Part shown: positions 32,401-43,504 of the stretch, one piece after another
Position numbering within the stretch: position 1 is the stretch's first letter
How the letters are laid out: every line of letters starts with the position of its first letter
Origin: Histomonas meleagridis
Taxonomy: Eukaryota; Parabasalia; Tritrichomonadida; Dientamoebidae
Length of the DNA stretch: 64,000 nucleotides
Assembly (NCBI GenBank): GCA_020186115.1
Contig: WSYJ01000144.1
Location: 62,001-126,000 of the forward strand
Reading direction: 5' to 3'
Position numbers and translations under genes: made by a program
Notes under the pieces: generated by a model
The model's database searches: none
What the model was told of the DNA's origin: nothing
What the model saw: the letters and a program-made list of their open reading frames with translations, nothing else

Positions 32401-35400
32401 GAAGATTCATGACTTAATTAATTATTATCCTGATATTATATTAGTTAGAGGTGATAATTGGACATCTGAAAATTGGGAAGAATTAGGTATTATATTACAA
32501 TATCCAAAGCCTATGAAAATTAATGAGTTAAAATTAGAAAATATATTAAATTATTCAGCTCAAATACATCAAAATGTACAATTAATTAAACAATTAAATG
32601 AAAAAGCGAAAGGTGAGGCTACTATTAGATCTGCTTTAAGAGAAATACGTGAATGGAATATGCATAGTGATTTTATTTTAACTGAACAACAAGGTGTTCC
32701 TATCATTAAAGAATGGAAAGATTTATTAACTCAAATTAACGACATTCAATCGACGATTCAATCATTGACTACTTTACAGTACGCTAGCTCTTTTGAAAAT
32801 GAAATTCAATTGTGGACGTCAAAATTCGATACTTTACACGAGGCACTTTTGTTGCTTAATCAAATTCAACGTAAATGGTTACATTTAGCACCAATATTTT
32901 CATCTGGTGCTTTACCTTCACATATTGAAAAATTTAATAATCTTGACTCACAATTTAAAGGGATTATGTTTGATATTAAGAAAGATCCACAAGTTACATC
33001 ATTATTAAATAAGTTTGAAATAGTTTCAACATTAAAAAATATTTTGGATGGTTTAGATAATTGTCAATCAGCTTTAATTACATTTCTGGAAAATAAAAGA
33101 CAAGGATTTCCAAGATTATATTTTATTGGTGATTATGATTTATTAGAAATTCTTGGTAAAGTTAAAGAGAATCCTTCAATTGTACAAACGCATTTAAAGA
33201 ATTTGTTCCAAGGAATTCAAACTATTGATATAAATACAGAAAACCAAATTGTTGCATATATGTCAGCAATAAATGAAAAGATATTTTTGAAAGAACCAAT
33301 TTTAGCAAATCAAAATGTCGAAAATTGGTTAAATGAACTTTGTAATCAAATGCAAGAAACTTTAACATTATTATTAAAAGATTATGTTAATAATGAAGAA
33401 TTCACCACTAAAAATTATCCATCACAAATAGTACAAGTAGGCAAAGGAATAAAATTTACAAAAGATACAGAAAATGCAATAAAAAACAATTCATTAAATG
33501 AATTATTAAATAATTATCAAAACAAATTATTAAAATTATCCAAATTTAGAACAAATCCATTAGAAATAGATGAAAATAATAAATCAACAATTAAAGTTGA
33601 AACAAATGATTTAAGTGAAACGCATTTAATTAAATGTTTAATTATGGATTTAGTTAATTATAATTCGATCATTAAAGATTTAAAGAAAAAGAACATAAAT
33701 GAATTAACATCATTCGAATGGATTCGTAGATTTAAATATTATTATGAAGATGATAAATGTATAATTAGAATGTGTGACGCTACATTCGATTATGGTTATG
33801 AATATCAAGGTAATTCTCAAAAACTTGTTCATACACCATTAACTGATTTATGTTGGTCCACTTTATGTGAAGGTATGCATTTAGGATTTGCTGGTAATCC
33901 TTATGGGCCTGCAGGGACAGGTAAAACAGAATCAGTAAAAGCTTTAGGACAAGCTATGGGTCGACAAGTATTAGTATTTAATTGTGGAGATGGAATTGAT
34001 ATTAAATCTATTTGTCGAATATTTATAGGTTTAATACAATGTGGTGCATGGGGATGTTTTGATGAATTTAATCGTTTAGATGAATTAGTACTTTCTGCAG
34101 TATCACAACAAATTCAAGCAATTCAAACAGCAATTTTAAAGAAACAAAACTCAGTAAGTCTATTAAATCGAAATATTCCATTAAATTTGAAGTCAGGAAT
34201 ATTTATTACATTAAATCCTGCAAGTAAAGGTTATCAAGGACGTTCTAAATTACCAAATAACTTGAAAGCACTTTTTAGATCAATATCAATGTCATCACCA
34301 GATAAACAATTAATAGCACAAGTAATGCTTTATAGTGAAGGGTTTCATGATAGTGAAAAATTAGCTCAACGAATTGTTACAATATTTAATTTATCTGATC
34401 AACTTTTATCTAAACAAAAACATTATGATTGGGGTTTAAGAGCACAAAAAACAGTATTAAATATGGCAGGACAATGGTTATTAAATAATACGAATAATGA
34501 AAGTGAAGAACAAATTATTATACGCGCATTATTATTTGATACTTTAGGGAAACTTAATGATAAAGATAAACGATTATTTATGGATATAGTTAATGACACA
34601 TTTCAAATTAATGAAAATATTAATCAAAATAATGACAATGAATTAAAACCAATTATATTAAACATATTAGAAAAATTAAAATATGATAAAAATGAAAATC
34701 AACTTACAAAAATTTCTTTGTTATATCAATTAATACAACATAGAACTGGCGTAGTAATTGTAGGTCCTTCATGTTGTGGTAAATCAACTTTATGGGAAGT
34801 TTTAGCTAAAGCTTTAACTGAATATGGAAAGAAAACTACGATTTGGCATATAATACCTAAAGCTATACCTATCGAAAGTTTAATGGGTTCAATTGACGTC
34901 GATACAAGAGAATGGACTGATGGTACATTAATTAAAGCTGCAAGAGCTGCTTCAAGATTACCATCGAATGAAATTGGTTTCATAGTTTGTGATGGTGATG
35001 TAGATCCTGTTTGGATCGAATCATTAAATTCTGTTTTAGATGATAATCGATTATTAACATTACCTACAGGTGAACGAATTCAATTTGACAAAAATGTTAA
35101 ATTTATCTTTGAAACTAATTCATTAAAATTCGCTTCTCCTGCAACTGTTTCTCGAATGGGCGTCTTATTTGTTAACAAAGATGATTTTAATATCGAATTA
35201 ACATTTCCGAATATTTTATTTGAAAGAAGTAATGAATTTAAGAAATTATTTAATACATTAATTCCTTTAGCATTTAAAATCATTAAAAAATATTCAACAA
35301 ATTTCGTATTTAATTTCTCTGATTATCAAATACTTAGGAATATTTTACCTCATGTTAATAACATAGTTCAACCTATACCATTCATTTTAGGTATAGCACG

Positions 35401-38400
35401 TTCTTGTTCTTCTTTATTATCAACTTCATCACAAGAGAAATTTGCATATGATTATATAAATCATGCAAGTAAAGTTTGTGGATGTAAAATTAATTTCCAA
35501 AATAAAAATGTTTTATTAAATGATTATATAAATGATAAAATTCAACAATTTGAATATGAGAAACTTAAAGAAAATGAATTTAATACATTAAAACCTCCTT
35601 TTGTAATTACGCCAGAATCAATGAAATATTATACATCAGCAATCAAATATACAAATGAAAATCTTTTAATTATTGGTCCTAAAGGTTGTGGTAAAACTAC
35701 ATTAATACAAAAACTTTATCAAAATGATATTGAAATAATATATTGTAATTCATTAACAACTTCAAAACAAGTTATTTCGATGTTAAATGAATTATGTTCA
35801 GTATCACCAAGTTCGAATGGTATTATAATGAAACCTAAAACTAATAAAAACTTAACATTATTCTTTAAAAATATACAAAATCCTAAATCGGATAAATTCG
35901 ATACAGTTGAATTACATAGTTTTATACGACAATTATGTCAATTAAATGGATTTATGAATGAAAGTTTAGAATGGGTTGAATTAAAGAATATTAATATTGT
36001 AGCAACTATTAATCCGAATGAATCAATTCAACCAATATCCAATCGAGTAATATCACAATTTAGAATTATAGTAATTGATTATTTATCAAGTGAAAATCTT
36101 CGATTTATTTATAATGAATATATCTCACAAATATTAAGTAAAAACGAAGAATTTTCACCAAATGTTTGTTTAGAATTATCGAAATCAATTGTTAATATTT
36201 ATGATCAATTTTTACAACGAAATGGTTTCACTCCAAAAGATTTAACTAAATGGATAATTGGCTTAGAAAGATATTCTAATGATCAACCAAATCAAATCCT
36301 TTTATATGAAGCATGTCGAATATTTAGTGATCAATTAAACTCAAGTAAATTACAAAAAGAATTTAATCAAATTTTAACTAAATATATTTCAGGTAAGATG
36401 GGTGTATATACATCATTTAATCAAAATGATAATAAATTATATAAAACAGATATTTCTACAATTAAGAAATATTTAAATTCTGTTTTGATAAATTATGAAA
36501 GAGAAATTGGTTCACTTGAAATATTTATACAATCAAATATTATAAAACTTTCATCACAAATTAATAGAGCTTTAACATTACCGAATAATCATTTGTTATT
36601 AATAGCTATCACTGGTTGTAATGTTAAAGATGTATTAAAATTAACAACTTATGCAATGAAAAGTAAATTTTATAATTTATCAACTTTCGATGGTTATTCA
36701 ATTCGACATTTTATTAATGATTTAAAAGAATGTTTATCTAATGCTACAATACAAAATCAATTAACTATTTTATGTATTGAAGAATATCAAATTATTGATG
36801 ATAATTTTTATGAATATATAAATTCATTTTTAACGAATCATTTACCTTCTAATTTATATACGCCAGAAGAATTAAAAGCTATTTTACAACAATTAAATGA
36901 TATTTCATATGATGAATTCATAAAATTAATACAAAATAACTTCAAAATTGTTTTTATAATTGATCCGAGATCACCTACATATCAAATTACATTGAAATCT
37001 CAACCTTTATTAAAGTCACAATGTACAATTTTATATGTTAATGAATATACAGAGAATACATTAAATGACATGATACCATTTATATTAAATAAATATGAAA
37101 TTAATGATGAAACAATATCAAAACTTCCATTTGCTAAAATCCATAAAAACTTAGAAATGAAAACTTCTGATTTTCAATTAATGATATCTTCATTTATTAA
37201 ATTATCTAAAGATAAATCAGAATCATTAATAACACGTAAAAAGTTTTTAAGTGATGGTTTATTTAGATTAAATTCTGTATCGAATAAAGTAAATCAATTA
37301 TCAATAGAAGCAGAATCACAACAAGTACAAGTCAAAGAAAAAGAACAACGTGCTAAAGAAGCAATGGATAATATATCTAAAACAATGACTGAATTATCAT
37401 TACAATCAACACAAGTAGATAAAATACAAAAAGAATTATCAATTAAAGAAACTCAACTTAAGAAACAAAAAGAAGAAATCGATCAACAATTAAGTGGAAT
37501 ATTACCATTATTAAAACAAGCATCAGAGAATGTAGCTAAATTAGATTCACGTGATATTAGTGAAGTACGAAGTTTCTCTATGCCACCACAACAAGTTCGA
37601 GATGTCTTAGAAGCGATTTTATTATTAATGGGTGAAAGAGATACTTCATGGCAATCAATCCGAAAAGTATTTTCATCACCTAAAATTAAAGATGATATAT
37701 TACATTTCGATCCTCATGAAGTATCACAACAAAGTTTAATCGAAGTTAATAAGGCTATTGAAAAGAAGTCAATGTCATTTGATTATGAAACAGTTAAAAG
37801 ATCATCAAAAGCTGCAGCACCTTTATCTCAATGGGTTAAAGCTATGGCAAGTTATTGTTCAGTATTACGCGATGTAAAACCATTAGAGAATGAAATGAAG
37901 AAATGTGATAATGAATTAAATAACTTAAAATTAGAATTAAAAGAAATCGAAGATAAAAAGAATGAGTTAAACAAAAATGTTGATATATTACAAGATCAAT
38001 ATAAGAATTATACATCAGAAGCAGAACATTTAAGAATATCATTAAATGAAATCGAAGAAAAACAAAAAGCGGCAACAAATTTATTAAATAAATTAAGTGA
38101 CGAACAAAAGCGTTGGACACAACAATTAACAGAAATAGAAAATGAACAAAAACAATCAACAAACAAATTATTAATGTCATCAATCTTTATTACAATTTGT
38201 GGTTCATTAAATGAAAATGAACGTTTGATCAAAATGAAACAACTTAAGAAGTTATTACAACTTAAAGAAGAAGAAGAATTTAATTTTAGTGATTTCATTA
38301 ATACTAAATCAGAAATCCTTGAATTAAAATTTAATGGATTTCCATCAGATGAATTAAGTCTTGAGAATATACAAATAATTAATCAATCTACAAATGATAA

Positions 38401-41377
38401 AGCGTTATTTATTATTGATCCTACTGAACATATCATCGAATGGCTTGAACATTCATTAGGTCCTTCATGTGAAATATTATCTTCATCACATCCACGTTTC
38501 CAACATCAAGTTACATTAGCGATTCGATTTGGTAAGAAATTAATCATAAAAGAAGTCGATTCAATACCTTTATGTTTATATCCTTATCTTGAACATGATT
38601 ATGTTTTATCAAATGGACATTTAACTGTTCGAGTTGGGGATAAATATATTGATATAAATCCCGAATTTAAATTGTTTTTAGTAACAAGAAATTCATCAAT
38701 ACAATTAAAGCCACAAGAGAAATCATTAGTTTCAATAATTAACTTCTCTGTGACTAAAACAGCTTTAAAGATGCAATTATTAACTTTAGCTATATCGACT
38801 GAAATGCCAAAACTTGAACAACAACATCAAGAGAAAGTTAATGAAACAGAACAACTAAAAATAGAACTTGGTAAACTTGAATCTTCTTTATTAGATATTT
38901 TAGCTGCGGCTGATCCAAACACCATTTTAAGTAATAAAGAATTGATTAATTCTTTGGATGATAAAAAGAAAAGAGCTATAGAAGTAGAACAAAAAATTAA
39001 AGCTAGTGAAGAGTTTCAAGCGAAACTTCAAGCGAAAAGAACACAATATCAACCACTCGCTAATACTGCATCTGCTTTATATTTCGCAATAGATACTTTA
39101 AGTATTATTCATAGTATGTATCGATTTTCTCTTGACGAATTTACAAAACTTTTTATTACTACTTTTAAACAATGTGAAGATAATACTAAAGATAGAGTTA
39201 AAAAATTAATAATTACTTTTAATTCTTTAGTATATTCTCACTTCTCTCAAGCTTTATTTAGAGAACATAGATTAGTTTTTGGATTATTGTTATTAAAAAC
39301 AGTATATCCGAAAATGTTTCCCGAAATTGAATGGCAGCATTTATTACATCAAAAGCCATTAAACGTCTCAAAAGTGCCAAATTTTATACCTCAAGAGAGA
39401 TTGAATGCTTTTCAATCGTTCGCTGGCACTTTTCCGAAACTTTTTGAGTTGTTGAAATTTGATGAAAATTCGGGTGAATGGGAAAAATGGATGACAAATA
39501 AAACGCCAGAATTAAATTCAGCATATCCTATAATTGATGGTAAGAATATACAACAACTTGGCGTTACACCATTTCAACGTATTTTAATTTTACAAGCATT
39601 ACGACCAGATCGAGTTTTATCAGCATTACAAAAGTTAGTAATTTCCACATTTAAGAATCCTAAAACACTTAGTTTACGACAATTATTAAGGAATGATGAT
39701 CAAAAAGTATTTATCTTTATAGTTACACCAGGATCAGATCCTACAATCGAACTTAAAGAAATCGCAAATGAAATTGAAAATATTGGCCAAAAAGGATTTT
39801 TGGAATTAGCGTTAGGCGAATGTAATTCACAAGATGCATTATCATTAGTCCGTCAAGCTTCACGTAATGGACAATGGGCTCTAATTAAGAATGTTCATTT
39901 AGATATAACATTTTTACAACAATTAGAAAAACTTATTCCAACATTACTTAACAATGACAACAATTCATTTAAATTAATATTATCCACAGAAGTTATAAAT
40001 AATTTCCCAATAGTTTTATTACAAAGTTCAATAAAAATTGCATATGAATCGCCTCCAGGTTTACTTAACCAAATGAAACGAATTTTGACATTATTTAGTT
40101 CCGATTGGTTCAATAACATTAACGAAACGATTCGACAAAACATTATATCGCTTGTCTACTTGCACAGTATCCTTCAAGAGCGTCGCGCGTTCATTCCGAT
40201 TGGATGGAGTAAGTTCTTTGAGTTTACGCAATCCGACTTAAACGCTGCAATAAAAATCATCGAAGAGCGTAAAGATGCGTATGATGTCATTAAAGGATTA
40301 CTCGAGACAACAGTCTACGGAAGCTGCATGGATTCCATCTATGACAAGCGCGTATTAAAATTGTTTGTTGCAATGAACTTTCCAATGAAGAAATTCCCGT
40401 TGTTCGAAATACCGAAAAATGTAACAATCGAAAACTTGAGTAAGTTATTGAAGCAATGTAATGTCGACGATGGACCGAACTTATTAGGATTAGCGATGAA
40501 TGCAAACGTGACTGTGACGAGATCGAATATGGAAGAAACGTTTCATAACTTGTCGCTTTTGTCGAGTGCGATAAAAATGGAAAAAGAAAAAGGAAAAAAT
40601 GTTTTCAAATTGTTAAATGATTTGGAAGCGAAGTATCCGTCAGTCATCGAAACAATTGATGACGTCGAGTTAAAGAATAATCCGGCAATCGACTTCTTGG
40701 AAATGCAAAGAAATGAGGCGCATTTAAGAATTAATGAAGTCAGAAAAGATTTGAAGGATTTGAACCAAATTAATAACACTGAATTGTTGCCAGTTCACCT
40801 GAGGGCAGTCTCAAATGCTCTCAAAAATGGTATCGTTCCCATTGAATGGTGTTGCGATTGGATTGAAAATGAAGACGTTTTTGAATGGCTGGAAGAATTA
40901 TTTGTGAGGACAAATTCAATCGATTCAATTTCCAAGAAAATCAATTCAAATTCCGCTTTGAAAAGTTCGCCGATAGCTTTGTTTTCAACATTGAAACCGG
41001 CGGCTTTTGTATCGGCTGTGATGCAAACCGCCGTCCACACAAACAAAATTGAATTGAACGATATTACACTAAAAGTGACATTTGAGGCACCCGAAAGCGG
41101 AGCGGTTATGACATTGAATATATCTGATTTAATGTTACAAGCTGCAATGGTTAAAAATAACTTAGTGACATTATCAGATATTTCTAATAACGATTTGTTT
41201 AAGTTGGGAAACTGTTATTTAAATATTTGTACGAATAAGAAAGAAAAAAATACAATTAAAATTCCGATTTTCGAGTCATTAAATCATGAAAAACTCGTTG
41301 CTGAAGTTGAAGTTGAAACAGATAACACAAGTAACGATGTAATATTAGCATCAGTTGCATTTGTATTAGATCATTAA
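29447..41377 (+). CDS. DYNC2H1: Cytoplasmic dynein-2 (IFT dynein) heavy chain
   Basis: 3,976 aa in one exon. Order: N-terminal tail and linker (about 1-1,420), AAA1 with GPAGTGKTES (about 1,488), AAA2 GPSCCGKS (about 1,773), AAA3 GPKGCGKT (about 2,077), AAA4 with a degenerate loop (ITGCN, about 2,388). Then come stalk helices (about 2,610-2,700 and 2,800-2,930) around a microtubule-binding domain containing SMPPQQVRDVLEAI and SSKAAAPLSQWVKAM, then AAA5-6 and the C-terminal domain. In AAA1 the text GRQVLVFNCGDGIDIKS and CGAWGCFDEFNRLDE matches the dynein-2 type, rather than axonemal or dynein-1 chains. The protein would power retrograde intraflagellar transport. At 3,976 aa it is a little short for the family (4,100-4,300). 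AAA4 lacks a normal Walker A. Codon composition is GC-richer at both ends than in the middle. Confidence 0.88.
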   Translation: MKKADSVFKEFRNWCIMVDRAQDKSQRDQMSQILVEIEMVYLQMSRLDKSSIGSLAEAFSIIDATSQAVDRLWTRCPQYSQEQIIHLLDLISKELQNFLLDELQGFDLFDLSGSPRMLTLCTKLLQKWIHQTIQFTSKLWPNYQNRKWSEGIYKSSSLEHILKRLEFFDNYQKSFFYCAQYTESYLPPKIESIEEYVTCDESNWDEFQNTIIPALESLSNSVSNSISETLRKIKDNQNGLADELASLSFLRQFEGISKIMSQYETQRNNQFISYLELVKKQMHSRFNTEVDDPNGVIDSLEWFTNQLRYSKSFKRKCPETEQINTIYKELVEEFEKSIEKMIISWAKSILTLINKIDFDETLITYEIDQKTKILTIKFPEDKENIIDQFSRYLSLNYKVPHELDNKIRNLREQYQYYCSLKQASDYYNTTILSIIRPLRPLNIPYVDSFLSTFSSISSINFSSKADVESFISNVFKAANDLYNNNQQLITIHHKFISDIAELFNCSLISSEKKWKETLVNIKSKLAELYKNGKTNLKNWVKHLNAQIYKALDYQFEQTLQTMENDVQEKTINLTYNRPHIIIFEPSLSVLRQQLYSQISKLISIPTHFGGISFQSNEFQSQFSSIVKYHLTSIEELYKRTELLLNKISNCTIKFKNWLILGQVNDFDELLQQKITEPNQFLTNLNSISLHESEIDQIPDQEKFEYITVSYVLIKSSFRRLINEYKRSICNLLRKSLENDISNVMDFINNSLSLIQTNVQTSEEVKNVRETIMGLNNKINEFQKTFKLIHNKSNLLMIHDPQIRQSLQFQIDSISSHWMIFKGTLTDQSKIVQQQLKTLRTLTSQKAEDFQRRISQFKLKWEERKPKNVDFKNQKEVEHAIQIVKETRIGLEDFEKEKELILEEEKGFGIKNQRKFQEIIDITNSLKSFESTWLLLDKWQTELEEIGKEEWLTYRTHIYDLKDFLENWNEYTLKVEQSDIQIYLLEKIHDLINYYPDIILVRGDNWTSENWEELGIILQYPKPMKINELKLENILNYSAQIHQNVQLIKQLNEKAKGEATIRSALREIREWNMHSDFILTEQQGVPIIKEWKDLLTQINDIQSTIQSLTTLQYASSFENEIQLWTSKFDTLHEALLLLNQIQRKWLHLAPIFSSGALPSHIEKFNNLDSQFKGIMFDIKKDPQVTSLLNKFEIVSTLKNILDGLDNCQSALITFLENKRQGFPRLYFIGDYDLLEILGKVKENPSIVQTHLKNLFQGIQTIDINTENQIVAYMSAINEKIFLKEPILANQNVENWLNELCNQMQETLTLLLKDYVNNEEFTTKNYPSQIVQVGKGIKFTKDTENAIKNNSLNELLNNYQNKLLKLSKFRTNPLEIDENNKSTIKVETNDLSETHLIKCLIMDLVNYNSIIKDLKKKNINELTSFEWIRRFKYYYEDDKCIIRMCDATFDYGYEYQGNSQKLVHTPLTDLCWSTLCEGMHLGFAGNPYGPAGTGKTESVKALGQAMGRQVLVFNCGDGIDIKSICRIFIGLIQCGAWGCFDEFNRLDELVLSAVSQQIQAIQTAILKKQNSVSLLNRNIPLNLKSGIFITLNPASKGYQGRSKLPNNLKALFRSISMSSPDKQLIAQVMLYSEGFHDSEKLAQRIVTIFNLSDQLLSKQKHYDWGLRAQKTVLNMAGQWLLNNTNNESEEQIIIRALLFDTLGKLNDKDKRLFMDIVNDTFQINENINQNNDNELKPIILNILEKLKYDKNENQLTKISLLYQLIQHRTGVVIVGPSCCGKSTLWEVLAKALTEYGKKTTIWHIIPKAIPIESLMGSIDVDTREWTDGTLIKAARAASRLPSNEIGFIVCDGDVDPVWIESLNSVLDDNRLLTLPTGERIQFDKNVKFIFETNSLKFASPATVSRMGVLFVNKDDFNIELTFPNILFERSNEFKKLFNTLIPLAFKIIKKYSTNFVFNFSDYQILRNILPHVNNIVQPIPFILGIARSCSSLLSTSSQEKFAYDYINHASKVCGCKINFQNKNVLLNDYINDKIQQFEYEKLKENEFNTLKPPFVITPESMKYYTSAIKYTNENLLIIGPKGCGKTTLIQKLYQNDIEIIYCNSLTTSKQVISMLNELCSVSPSSNGIIMKPKTNKNLTLFFKNIQNPKSDKFDTVELHSFIRQLCQLNGFMNESLEWVELKNINIVATINPNESIQPISNRVISQFRIIVIDYLSSENLRFIYNEYISQILSKNEEFSPNVCLELSKSIVNIYDQFLQRNGFTPKDLTKWIIGLERYSNDQPNQILLYEACRIFSDQLNSSKLQKEFNQILTKYISGKMGVYTSFNQNDNKLYKTDISTIKKYLNSVLINYEREIGSLEIFIQSNIIKLSSQINRALTLPNNHLLLIAITGCNVKDVLKLTTYAMKSKFYNLSTFDGYSIRHFINDLKECLSNATIQNQLTILCIEEYQIIDDNFYEYINSFLTNHLPSNLYTPEELKAILQQLNDISYDEFIKLIQNNFKIVFIIDPRSPTYQITLKSQPLLKSQCTILYVNEYTENTLNDMIPFILNKYEINDETISKLPFAKIHKNLEMKTSDFQLMISSFIKLSKDKSESLITRKKFLSDGLFRLNSVSNKVNQLSIEAESQQVQVKEKEQRAKEAMDNISKTMTELSLQSTQVDKIQKELSIKETQLKKQKEEIDQQLSGILPLLKQASENVAKLDSRDISEVRSFSMPPQQVRDVLEAILLLMGERDTSWQSIRKVFSSPKIKDDILHFDPHEVSQQSLIEVNKAIEKKSMSFDYETVKRSSKAAAPLSQWVKAMASYCSVLRDVKPLENEMKKCDNELNNLKLELKEIEDKKNELNKNVDILQDQYKNYTSEAEHLRISLNEIEEKQKAATNLLNKLSDEQKRWTQQLTEIENEQKQSTNKLLMSSIFITICGSLNENERLIKMKQLKKLLQLKEEEEFNFSDFINTKSEILELKFNGFPSDELSLENIQIINQSTNDKALFIIDPTEHIIEWLEHSLGPSCEILSSSHPRFQHQVTLAIRFGKKLIIKEVDSIPLCLYPYLEHDYVLSNGHLTVRVGDKYIDINPEFKLFLVTRNSSIQLKPQEKSLVSIINFSVTKTALKMQLLTLAISTEMPKLEQQHQEKVNETEQLKIELGKLESSLLDILAAADPNTILSNKELINSLDDKKKRAIEVEQKIKASEEFQAKLQAKRTQYQPLANTASALYFAIDTLSIIHSMYRFSLDEFTKLFITTFKQCEDNTKDRVKKLIITFNSLVYSHFSQALFREHRLVFGLLLLKTVYPKMFPEIEWQHLLHQKPLNVSKVPNFIPQERLNAFQSFAGTFPKLFELLKFDENSGEWEKWMTNKTPELNSAYPIIDGKNIQQLGVTPFQRILILQALRPDRVLSALQKLVISTFKNPKTLSLRQLLRNDDQKVFIFIVTPGSDPTIELKEIANEIENIGQKGFLELALGECNSQDALSLVRQASRNGQWALIKNVHLDITFLQQLEKLIPTLLNNDNNSFKLILSTEVINNFPIVLLQSSIKIAYESPPGLLNQMKRILTLFSSDWFNNINETIRQNIISLVYLHSILQERRAFIPIGWSKFFEFTQSDLNAAIKIIEERKDAYDVIKGLLETTVYGSCMDSIYDKRVLKLFVAMNFPMKKFPLFEIPKNVTIENLSKLLKQCNVDDGPNLLGLAMNANVTVTRSNMEETFHNLSLLSSAIKMEKEKGKNVFKLLNDLEAKYPSVIETIDDVELKNNPAIDFLEMQRNEAHLRINEVRKDLKDLNQINNTELLPVHLRAVSNALKNGIVPIEWCCDWIENEDVFEWLEELFVRTNSIDSISKKINSNSALKSSPIALFSTLKPAAFVSAVMQTAVHTNKIELNDITLKVTFEAPESGAVMTLNISDLMLQAAMVKNNLVTLSDISNNDLFKLGNCYLNICTNKKEKNTIKIPIFESLNHEKLVAEVEVETDNTSNDVILASVAFVLDH

Positions 41378-41396
41378 TAATAAATAAATATAAAAA

Positions 41397-43471
41397 TTAT
41401 TTTATTTTATTAAAAAATTCGGTAATTTCTTCAAATTCTTTTTCAGATGCAATCATAAAAGCTGTTTTAAATCGTTAAAACAAATTCCAAATTTTATGTT
41501 AAAACTTTAAATTGGATAAATATATTCGAAATTGTATAAAAAAATATTTTTGATATTAATATCAATTCCTTCTTTTTCAACAAGTAATTTGACGATTTCT
41601 ATATTATTAATAGAAGATGCCCAAATAAGTGCTGTATTAAATAATCCAAATAATTTCCAAATATTATTTTGTTATTTTAAATTATTGTTATAAATATTAC
41701 ATAAAAGAGATGAATATCAATTGAATTGACGTTAATTCCCTTTTGCTCAAGAAGTAATTTAACTATTTCTATATTGCCTAAATTCGATGCAATCGTAAGC
41801 GCTGTACCAAATATTTTATTGAAATATAAAATGATAAAAATCAATTCGTATTAATTGAAATCAATACTTTTTGCATTGATATCAATTCCTTTTTGTTCAA
41901 GAAGTAATTTAATAACTTTTATGTGACTGCTTTGAGTTGCTTCTATAAGTGCTGTTCTAAATATTTAGAATAATTTTTAAGTATTATTTTAAAATTTCAT
42001 AAGATTAAAATAGATCCAAAATATTATAAATAAATATCTTTCGCATTGATATCAATTCCTTTTTGTTCAAGAAGTAATTTAACTATTTCTGGAATATTAT
42101 TTTTAGATGCTTTCATAAGTGCTGTTTCAAATATATTGAACAATTTCTAAATAATATTTTGAAATATAAAATGATTAAAATCAAATCGAAATTAAACATA
42201 TAAATATCTTTAGCATTGATATCAATTCCTTCTTGTTCAAGAAGTAATTTAATTATACTTGTGTTACCACGTATAGATGTTTCCATTAGTGCTGTTCTAA
42301 TTAATTTAAGCAATTTCCAAATATTAATTTGAAATCCAAAATTTATTAATTAGATTTGAAATAAAACATATAAACATCTTTTTCATTAATATTTATATTT
42401 TGCTCAAGAAGTAACTCAACTATTTCTATAGGACCTTCCCAACATGCAAACATAAATGCTGTATTAAATGAATTTAATAACTTCCAAATATTTTTATGAA
42501 ATACCAAATTATAAAAACTAATATTAAATATGTTAAATAAATATCTTTAGTATTAATTTTAATTTCTTTTTGGTTAAGTAGTAACTTAACTATTTCTATG
42601 TTTCCTTTTTTAGATGCAATCATAAGTGCAGTTCTAAAAGACTTTTTTAAATTCCAAATATTATTTTAAGATTTTAAATTTTTATAATAAATAATAAATA
42701 TTATAAATAAATGTCTTTATCATTAATATTAATATTTTCTTGTTCAAGAAGGAATTTAACTATTTCTATACTAATATTTCCTTTTGAAGATGCTAACATA
42801 AGTAATGTTTTGAATGATTTTTATAAATTCCAAATATTAGCTTGAATTTTTATCTTATAAAAGAATCAAACAGTCTTTGTATTCATATCAATTCCTTCTT
42901 GTTCAAGAAGTAATTTAACTATTTCTATGTTTTCTTTCTTAAATGCATGGATTAGTGCTGTTTCGAATAAATAATACAATTACCAAATAATTTTTTAAAA
43001 CCTTAAACTTATATGATAAATATCTAATATAAGAAATAAATATCGTTATCGTTGATATCAATTCCTTCTTGCTTAAGAAGCAATTTAACTATTTCAATGT
43101 GACCATTTTCAGATGCCAAAATAAGTGGCGTTTGAAAAAAATATAATAATTTAAATATAAAAAATTGAAATTTGAAATTAATTAAATAAATATTAAGCAA
43201 AACAAATAAACATCTTTATCATTAATATCAATTTCTTTTTGTTTAAGAAGTAATTTAACTATTTCTATATTTCCTTTTTCACATACAGACATAAGTGCAG
43301 TTCTAAAGGATCTTTATAAATTCCAAATTTTAGTTTGAAATTTTAAATTTATCAAATAAATACTAAACAAAACAAATATACATCTTTATCATTAATATCA
43401 ATTTCTTTTTGTTTAAGAAGTAATTGAACTATTTCAATATAACCATTTTTAGAAGCTTTAATAAATGCTGT
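41397..43471 (-). repeat. Array of 13 separate ankyrin cassettes with fixed-length spacers
   Basis: Cassettes (Thr codon to Asp-position codon, minus strand): 43471-43382, 43301-43212, 43131-43042, 42961-42872, 42808-42713, 42632-42543, 42462-42376, 42295-42206, 42125-42036, 41955-41866, 41805-41716, 41635-41546, and the last, 41465-41397, ending in its own TAA. Each reads like TALMKASKNNIPEIVKLLLE followed by QKGIDINAKD: 30 codons (one 32, one 29), with no stop or frame break in any. Gaps between them are 80 nt (ten), 63 nt (two, counting the junction from the 44.8-kb block at 43535) and 60 nt (one). Spacers carry stops in the frame and share an ATTTGGAAATT block. This continues the DUF3447 gene starting at 44809; the 3' end is 20 bp from the dynein stop. 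Confidence 0.85.
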
Positions 43472-43504
43472 TTCAAAAATTTTAAACAATTACCAAAAAT
43501 TATT

